Source: Anaerolineales bacterium (GTDB lineage: Bacteria > Chloroflexota > Anaerolineae > Anaerolineales > UBA6663). From it: 9,936 nucleotides of DNA. Shown here piece after piece: positions 6,236 through 9,936 of the stretch; positions within the stretch are counted from its first letter, which is position 1, and every line of letters begins with the position of its first letter. The stretch lies in NCBI GenBank assembly GCA_017999235.1, contig JAGOBN010000086.1, positions 1 through 9,936 on the forward strand. The letters run 5' to 3'. The translations under genes and the position numbers were made by a program. The notes under the pieces were generated by a model, which was given only the letters and a program-made list of their open reading frames with translations, made no database searches and was not told the origin of the DNA.

Positions 6236-6594
6236 CCGTTGACCTGACCCCGGTGCTGGCGGAATTCGAGACCGGCCTGGCGCAGACCAAATGCCAGCAG
6301 TGCGGGTGCATGCAGGGCGCGCTGGCCGGCCTGACCGCGGCTATGCCAAACATCGACGCGCCAGAGCCGCTGGCTCAGCGCCTCACCGCCTGGACGGCGC
6401 TCATGCAGCCCGTGCGCTATGCCTGCCTGGGCTGCGCCCACTGCTACCCGGCCGTCGGCCAGAACGCCTTCGCCGAGTTGTTCCCGACCGCCGCCGCGCC
6501 GGCGCTGAGCTGCGATTTTCAGGCCGCTTTGGCTGGAGCAGGACGGCCAGGTAGTGCTCAGTATGTGGCGGGTGTACCTATTAGAGACGATTGA
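6226..6594 (+). CDS. Small Cys-rich protein with CxxCGCM and CLGCxxCYPA motifs, probably truncated
   Basis: About 122 residues from the GTG at 6226 (AGGG 9 bases upstream); a GTG at 6232 that overlaps the radical SAM stop as GTGA is the alternative start. Two cysteine clusters are visible: C23-x2-C26-x-C28 (KCQQCGCMQGAL) and C67-x2-C70-x2-C73 (ACLGCAHCYPA), plus C96 in ALSCDFQ. These look like Fe-S or metal ligands. The same arrangement, as I recall it, forms the N-terminal part of larger proteins with an MtrA-like (DUF4346) C-terminal domain. Here the meaningful sequence stops near SCDFQ (about 6522); the last 22 residues look like out-of-frame translation of the following ModE-type gene. 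It may be a truncated gene or have lost its C-terminal domain by deletion. Function unknown; metal or corrinoid-related chemistry is speculation. Confidence 0.6.
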   Translation: MSVTVDLTPVLAEFETGLAQTKCQQCGCMQGALAGLTAAMPNIDAPEPLAQRLTAWTALMQPVRYACLGCAHCYPAVGQNAFAELFPTAAAPALSCDFQAALAGAGRPGSAQYVAGVPIRDD

Positions 6595-6823
6595 GGCGAC
6601 GGGTTCGATCAGCGCGGCGGCTCGTCAACTGGATGTGCACGATCGGACCGCCTGGCAGAAGGTGCGGGAAATCGAACAACGGCTGGGCATGAAAGTATTG
6701 GAGACGGCGGCCGGCGGGCAGCGTGGAGGCGGCGCCACACTGACTCCGGCCGCTCGGCGCGCCATTGAAACGTTCCACAGCTTTAGTCAGGGCTTCGAAG
6801 AGGAGGTCGTGCAGCGCTTGTGA
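6554..6823 (+). CDS. ModE-type winged-helix DNA-binding protein (no metal-binding domain)
   Basis: From the GTG at 6554 the product has 89 residues and matches the N-terminal LysR-like winged helix of ModE: LLETIEATGSISAAARQLDV (helix-turn-helix), then TAWQKVREIEQRLGMKVLET, the Gly-rich GGQRGGGATLT wing and a final helix. Homology clearly continues upstream to 6527 (residues PLWLEQDGQVV), with the frame open back to a stop at 6506-6508, but no ATG/GTG/TTG lies there; only an ATT (6515) or CTG. So either it uses a rare start, is fused by frameshift to the preceding gene, or has lost its original start. ModE responds to molybdate/tungstate through C-terminal MOP/TOBE domains, absent here, so it may act with another sensor. 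It overlaps the preceding gene and ends the operon. Confidence 0.75.
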   Translation: MLSMWRVYLLETIEATGSISAAARQLDVHDRTAWQKVREIEQRLGMKVLETAAGGQRGGGATLTPAARRAIETFHSFSQGFEEEVVQRL

Positions 6824-6834
6824 GAAGACATGCG

Positions 6835-6883
6835 AAGGTCTATAGGCCTTGATGACCGGGCTACGACCATGGCATCACCATGG
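6835..6883. other. Two small hairpins after the operon; no clear terminator in 6824-6967
   Basis: The 144 bases between the ModE-type stop and the opposing PIN remnant hold AAGGTC-TATA-GGCCTT (6835-6850, six pairs with one G-U) and CCATGG-CATCA-CCATGG (6867-6883, six perfect pairs). Neither is followed by a T-run on either strand, so they are at best weak or factor-assisted terminators between convergent transcription units. No gene is supported in this stretch. Confidence 0.3.
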
Positions 6884-6967
6884 CAGCATGCCGGCTTCTG
6901 CAACCCCCGGCGTCTTCATCCAACGCCAGCCAGCCCCCAGATCGGGAAATAGCCGCCGCGGCGCCCA

Positions 6968-7395
6968 TCACTCCAGCGCCGCCGGCCAAACGACCAGGCC
7001 GGCCGCCTGCCAGAGCTGTTTATCGAAAGCCGCCACCGTCACTGGTTCGCCAAGCACTTCCTGCCACATCAACGCCGCCGCCAGGTGCACGGCAACATAG
7101 GCGCGCAGGCCGTGTTGCCAGGCCAGGCTGTCGGAGCGCGCCACCAAACTCTCGGTCACCTGCAAGGCCAACAGACTCGGCCACTCGGCCTGAAAGGCCT
7201 TGACCGCTTTTCGCCATCCGCCGCCGACAGCCAGTTCATCCGCACCGCTTTGGCCACCGCCGCCGGCAGTTCCACCCGGGTGAGCAGACCGGCGCCAATT
7301 AGCTCGGCCGCCTGGAGAAGGGCGATCACGTCGGCGGACTGAGCTTCCCCGATGTATTTTTTCGCCAGCGCGCTGGTATCCAGATACAGGATCAT
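6968..7395 (-). pseudogene. PIN-domain toxin (VapC-like), frameshifted and missing a catalytic Asp
   Basis: The minus-strand start MILYLDTSALAKKYIGEA is a textbook PIN-domain start with catalytic D6, followed by the second acid E42 in TRVELPAA. After GEK (residue 63) the frame is lost; the next frame continues the family sequence with KAVKAFQAEWPSLLAL and ends ...VWPAALE at 6968. A single missing base in the A-run (T4 at 7208-7211 on the plus strand) would explain the break. In the second half the usual RAYDAVHLA motif reads RAYVAVHLA: the third acidic residue is Val (codon at 7094-7096). PIN toxins are Mg-dependent RNases needing these acids, so this copy should be inactive even if the frameshift is a sequencing artefact. 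GAGGGA lies 5 bases upstream; the ATG overlaps the antitoxin stop as ATGA. Confidence 0.8.
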
Positions 7396-7672
7396 TCGCG
7401 TCCCTCACTGATCAGCTCCGCCCGGGTGTGCCGGCGCCGCAAGGCCACGACCGGCTGGCCGGTCGGCAGCTTCTTGCCGTTCCAGGTCACCAGGCCGGCC
7501 CGGCGCATCGCCTCCACGCGCTCCGCTCGGCCAGTGGCTGCGCGCTCGGGACCAGCCGGCCGACCGGCTTGCCTTGTTCAGTGATGACAATCGTGTTCCC
7601 GCGCTTGATCTCGCACAGATACTCGCTCAGGCGGACTTTCAATTCTATGACTCCAACGGTCACTTCAGTCAT
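7392..7672 (-). pseudogene. Phd/YefM-type antitoxin, frameshifted
   Basis: From the minus-strand ATG at 7672-7670 the product starts MTEVTVGVIELKVRLSEYL, then IKRGNTIVITEQGKPVGRLVP, the standard prevent-host-death DNA-binding domain. After LAERS the frame is lost; a one-base shift restores VEAMRRAGLVTWNGKKLP and then HTRAELISEGRE, which is the toxin-binding tail typical of Phd proteins paired with PIN toxins. The restored frame stops at 7394-7392, overlapping the PIN start. So the original gene was about 92 residues. The break is one missing base near 7522-7531, not in an obvious homopolymer. Known role: neutralise the PIN toxin and repress the pair's promoter. The DNA-binding half may still be made. 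Confidence 0.75.
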
Positions 7673-7682
7673 GGTGCCTACG

Positions 7683-7712
7683 AATATATAACCACATTGC
7701 ACTGTATGCAGT
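7683..7712 (-). promoter_or_regulatory. AT-rich promoter and palindrome before the antitoxin-toxin pair
   Basis: Reading the minus strand, TATATT (7688-7683) is a reasonable -10 about 11 bases from the antitoxin ATG, so the message would be nearly leaderless. The palindrome ACTG-TATG-CAGT (7701-7712) lies about where the -35 would be and could be the antitoxin operator. No good -35 hexamer is present. The remaining DNA to 7844 shows no gene. Confidence 0.35.
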
Positions 7713-7844
7713 CATAAATTAACCCATCCCAAATCGCAACCCAGTCACGCCAGCGAGAGGAACAGAACCGGAACAATTCGCGCGCCTGGGTAGATATATC
7801 CTGTTGTCAAACATGTTCTAGTTGGAACTGGTGGCATGCTGTCG

Positions 7845-8278
7845 GGGCCGAGCGCTTTGGGATGTTGGAGACGATCCGGGAATACGCACAGGACAAGCTG
7901 GAGGCCAACGGCGGAACCGCCGCGCTGCGTCGGCACGCGGAGTATTGCGCCAGCTGGGTCACTCAACATAGCATAGATTTATGGTGGGGGCGCGGGCGCG
8001 CCAGTTGCACGACCAACTGGAAATAAAAAACGGCAAATTGCGGGCCGCCTTGAGTTGGGCTTTGGGTGGTGCAGACAGCGAATTAGGCATGCGCCTGGTC
8101 GGGGATGTCTTCACCTTTTGGTGGAGTCGAAATCACCACCGGGAATGGGAGGACTGGTTCGCGGGGACACAACCCTATCTGGAGCACGCGTCGCCGGCGG
8201 CGCGCGCCGATGCGCTCCTGGCGCTGGGCGGGGCGGACTTCTATGTCCGGCAGGATCTTGCGGCCGGTCGGCAACATT
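7845..8278 (+). pseudogene. Remnant of a large ATPase/transcriptional regulator (NB-ARC/LuxR-type, central part only)
   Basis: From 7850 the plus strand encodes ERFGMLETIREYAQDKLEA and then ALRRHAEYCASW, a stretch typical of the region after the ATPase domain of large NB-ARC/LuxR-like or BTAD-type regulators common in Chloroflexota and actinobacteria. The frame fails near the G-run at 7986-7990; one base later in phase it continues with LRAALSWALGGADSELGMRLVGDVFTFWW (split here by residue order, 8038 onward) and PAARADALLALGGADFYV, the TPR-like part of the same family. Nothing upstream of 7845 resembles the P-loop domain, and the similarity ends about 8275, where the opposing chemoreceptor begins. 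So it lacks both ends and has an internal frameshift. It cannot make a working protein. Confidence 0.7.
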
Positions 8279-9397
8279 GCGCCGGCGGTTGTGGGTGGGG
8301 AGATAGCCGCTAATGTCCACGGCGATGGCAAAGGCCACGTTCGGGTCCTTCAAGAACTTCTCTTGCACCTCCGGGAAATGGGCATCGGCAAAGCCGTCGC
8401 CGGCCGCATGGTATTTGAGGGGCTTTGTGTTCGGCACCAACTGATAGTCGGTGTCAAATGCTTGCGTCTCCGTGAGTTGGCCGGCGGCGAGGGCGGCTTC
8501 GAGTTGGCATGCAATGGCCTGCGCGCCCGCCTGGGCCTGCCGCTCATACTTCGTGATCAATGTGCTCTGGCTAAGTGTGAGCGGCACGTCTTGGTCAACG
8601 TCGCCGCCGGCCATGCGATTGGCCAGGGCGCTTACGCCCCGGACGCGCCGCATGGGCCACAGGACCAGGCTGGCCGCCGCGGCCAGGATCAGCGCCAGCA
8701 CAACGGCCACCGCCATCGAACGCCAGGTCACACTCGCCAGCTGCGCCTCAACTCGCACCGGCGAGAACCCGATCCGGAACGCGCCCCAATGCCGCCCATT
8801 AACCCGGATCGGCGCCGAGATATCCCACAAGACTTCGCCGGTGTCGCGATAGTAGACCTGCTGTAGGCCCGGCTGGGTATTCTGGGCGGCAGCCAGGCCG
8901 GTCGGGTCATTGAACAAGCGCTTCGTGCGGTTGCCCGTCAGGTCGGCGCTATAGTTGCCGGTGAGGGGTTGACTATAGTGGCGGTTGTGCGTCGGCAAGT
9001 AGCCGTTCAGATCCTCGACCACGGCATAGACCGTGTCGGCATCGGCCAGGTAAGCATCCTCAATGGCCTGGAAATTTACATTGGTAAAGGCATCATAGGC
9101 CGTGTGATATTTCGGCGGATCGGTGCTGGGTATGGCTTGGTAATCCGTATCGAAAATCTGTGCTTCGGTTAGGCGGCCGCTGGCGATGGCGTCCTCCAGG
9201 ATATGCCCGGCTGACTGGGCACCGGTGACCGCCATGTTCTCGCCTTTAGCCAGCAAGGTGACTTCCAGGGTCGAACTTTGGACCTGAATGTCCTAAGCAA
9301 CGTAGATTGTCAGCAGTCCCAGGATGACGGCGCCGACCAGCAAGGCCGTTCGAAACTGGGTGTTGCTCAACAACACATTCCGAATCCCGCGCAACAT
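8279..9397 (-). pseudogene. Chemoreceptor-like protein with premature TAG and lost C-terminus
   Basis: The natural minus-strand start is the ATG at 9397 (AAGGA 9 bases upstream), giving MLRGIRNVLLSNTQFRTALL and a first membrane segment; codon 35 is TAG (9295-9293). The frame then continues for 338 codons. Numbering from 9397: a sensor domain with FDTDYQAIPSTDPPKYHTAYD, GYLPTHN (132-138), GNRTKRLF, YYRDTGEVLWD and NGRHWGAFRIGF; a second membrane helix (about 225-247); a HAMP region (about 248-280); then a second copy of the start of the sensor domain, with FDTDYQLVPNTKPLKYH and GYLPTHN (364-370). Similarity ends two codons later at about 8279, and the frame runs on to 8111 through unrelated sequence. 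No methyl-accepting signalling domain remains. The only in-frame starts after the TAG are a TTG at 9256 and an ATG at 9235, neither giving a membrane anchor before the sensor. Confidence 0.75.
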
Positions 9398-9630
9398 AGG
9401 CGTAAGTCCTTCGCCAATATGGCTTTATGAACGCGATGCCGGCTGCGCCCGGGCCGGCTTGAGTCAAGAGCCGTTGCTTTCATCGCCAGGCCCCAGGCAG
9501 ATATTGACAGCGAAAGCTGTTGTTCATGATCGGCTCGCTGCCAGTTGAATGGCATCCCGGAAGTCGGGGTTAATGTCAATCGACGGTCACCTGTAACCGT
9601 TCACGACCCCATTTGTCGTTGATTAAAGTT
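9398..9630. other. Intergenic stretch, one small GAAA-loop hairpin
   Basis: No gene is supported in these 233 bases; open frames here are short and show no family features. The 3' half toward 9398 should hold the promoter of the chemoreceptor on the minus strand, but no convincing hexamer pair was found. A perfect hairpin ACAGC-GAAA-GCTGT (9507-9520) is present. Confidence 0.3.
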
Positions 9631-9936
9631 GTGCTCGATGAAACTACCGGTCTATAAAACCAGGGTGAAAACCCGGACCGACCTGATCAGCCGCAGACCT
9701 GTACGTCTGTCTCGGCAACAAACGCCATCAAGAAATCGGATCACAAGCTAACACCGATTGAAAGCAGCAATAGTGAATAGGCAAAACAGCTTGCTTCTAG
9801 GCTTGCGCTCAGGTCTTCTGACGAATCCAGATGAGGTGAATATCATCGGCGACTGGGCCAAGAGTGAAATCCAGCACATGACTATCGGGCGGGTACCGCT
9901 TGCCTGCCCCCGCCGACAACTGTCGCTGCGCTACAC
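9631..9936 (+). other. Structured non-coding sequence, possibly the 5' part of a group II intron
   Basis: This segment has three consecutive helices readable by eye: an outer CGGTC/GACCG (9648-9652 with 9676-9680) enclosing GGGT-GAAA-ACCC (9663-9674, a GNRA tetraloop); GCCG+CAGAC paired with GTCTG...CGGC (9690-9716, a 3-base bulge); and AATCGG/CCGATT (9734-9739 with 9754-9759). The GGGTGAAA-type hairpin, unusually low-coding composition and a GTGCT at 9631 close to the GUGYG intron start are features of bacterial group II introns, whose domain I is about this size. The 3' end and any reverse transcriptase gene would lie outside the window. Alternatives are another structured RNA or a short gene: a plus-strand frame from GTG 9773 runs off the edge, and a minus-strand frame ends at 9809, but neither is recognisable. 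Confidence 0.35.

Noticed and set aside
6835..6883. Intrinsic terminator for the operon
   Set aside because: Two hairpins exist but no T-run follows either on either strand.
8105..8866. Long plus-strand frame opposite the chemoreceptor remnant
   Set aside because: Its sequence is the complement of the recognisable sensor, membrane and HAMP regions and has no features of its own.
9504..9530. TTGACA at 9504-9509 as a plus-strand promoter
   Set aside because: The -35 hexamer is perfect, but no acceptable -10 lies at 16-18 bases; the best (CATGAT) is at 15 bases, and no gene begins downstream.
9581..9620. GTAACCGTTCACG-like sequence as an insertion sequence end
   Set aside because: It recalls some transposon termini, but no matching inverted copy, target duplication or transposase is visible in the window.
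9640..9760. Cobalamin or TPP riboswitch
   Set aside because: Short pieces (GGTGAAAA, ACCTGATC) resemble parts of these motifs, but the full conserved cores and their order are missing.
9773..9936. Partial plus-strand gene starting at GTG 9773, or a minus-strand gene ending at 9809
   Set aside because: Both frames are open for 40-54 codons with similar third-base GC (roughly 63-66%); neither shows a recognisable motif or a good ribosome binding site, and they contradict each other.

Overview
The window is high-GC bacterial DNA with dense, mostly plus-strand coding on the left and decayed sequence on the right. The protein content suggests a Chloroflexota-like (Anaerolineae/Caldilineae-type) or similar soil/sediment bacterium: an XdhC-family protein, a two-domain ArsA, a tungsten-enzyme-type radical SAM maturase, a remnant of a regulator/ATPase with the RFGMLETIREYA motif, and a GYLPTHN-type chemoreceptor. 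The lineage is an inference from gene content and is not certain.

Left edge (1-492): the C-terminal Rossmann part of an XdhC/CoxI-family molybdoenzyme accessory protein. A short regulatory gap follows (493-670). It holds a TTCAAC-N4-GTTGAA operator overlapping a TATACT -10 element.

Centre (671-6823): one apparently continuous operon of eleven genes with gaps of 49 nt or less and several 4-nt start/stop overlaps. The order is ArsR, ArsD, ArsA, two YlbF-like helical proteins ending in GCC, an FmdB zinc ribbon with a Cys-rich tail ending GGCCQS, a small thioredoxin-like protein, a MIP18/PaaD (DUF59) protein, a radical SAM/SPASM protein with an N-terminal AbrB-like domain, a small Cys-rich CGCM protein, and a ModE-type DNA-binding protein. 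No arsenite pump or arsenate reductase is present. The genes look like metalloid sensing and delivery (ArsR/ArsD/ArsA) joined to iron-sulfur and Mo/W-cofactor maturation functions. This is the best candidate for an undescribed system here.

Right part (about 6968-9397): a graveyard. It contains a minus-strand Phd-type antitoxin and PIN toxin pair, both frameshifted and with the PIN gene missing a catalytic Asp; a plus-strand regulator/ATPase remnant with a frameshift and no ends; and a minus-strand chemoreceptor with an in-frame TAG after its first membrane segment. The chemoreceptor is cut off at about 8279, at the same point where the plus-strand remnant ends.

Right edge (about 9631-9936): no convincing gene. 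Several consecutive perfect hairpins, one with a GAAA loop, suggest structured RNA, possibly the 5' portion of a group II intron that runs off the window.
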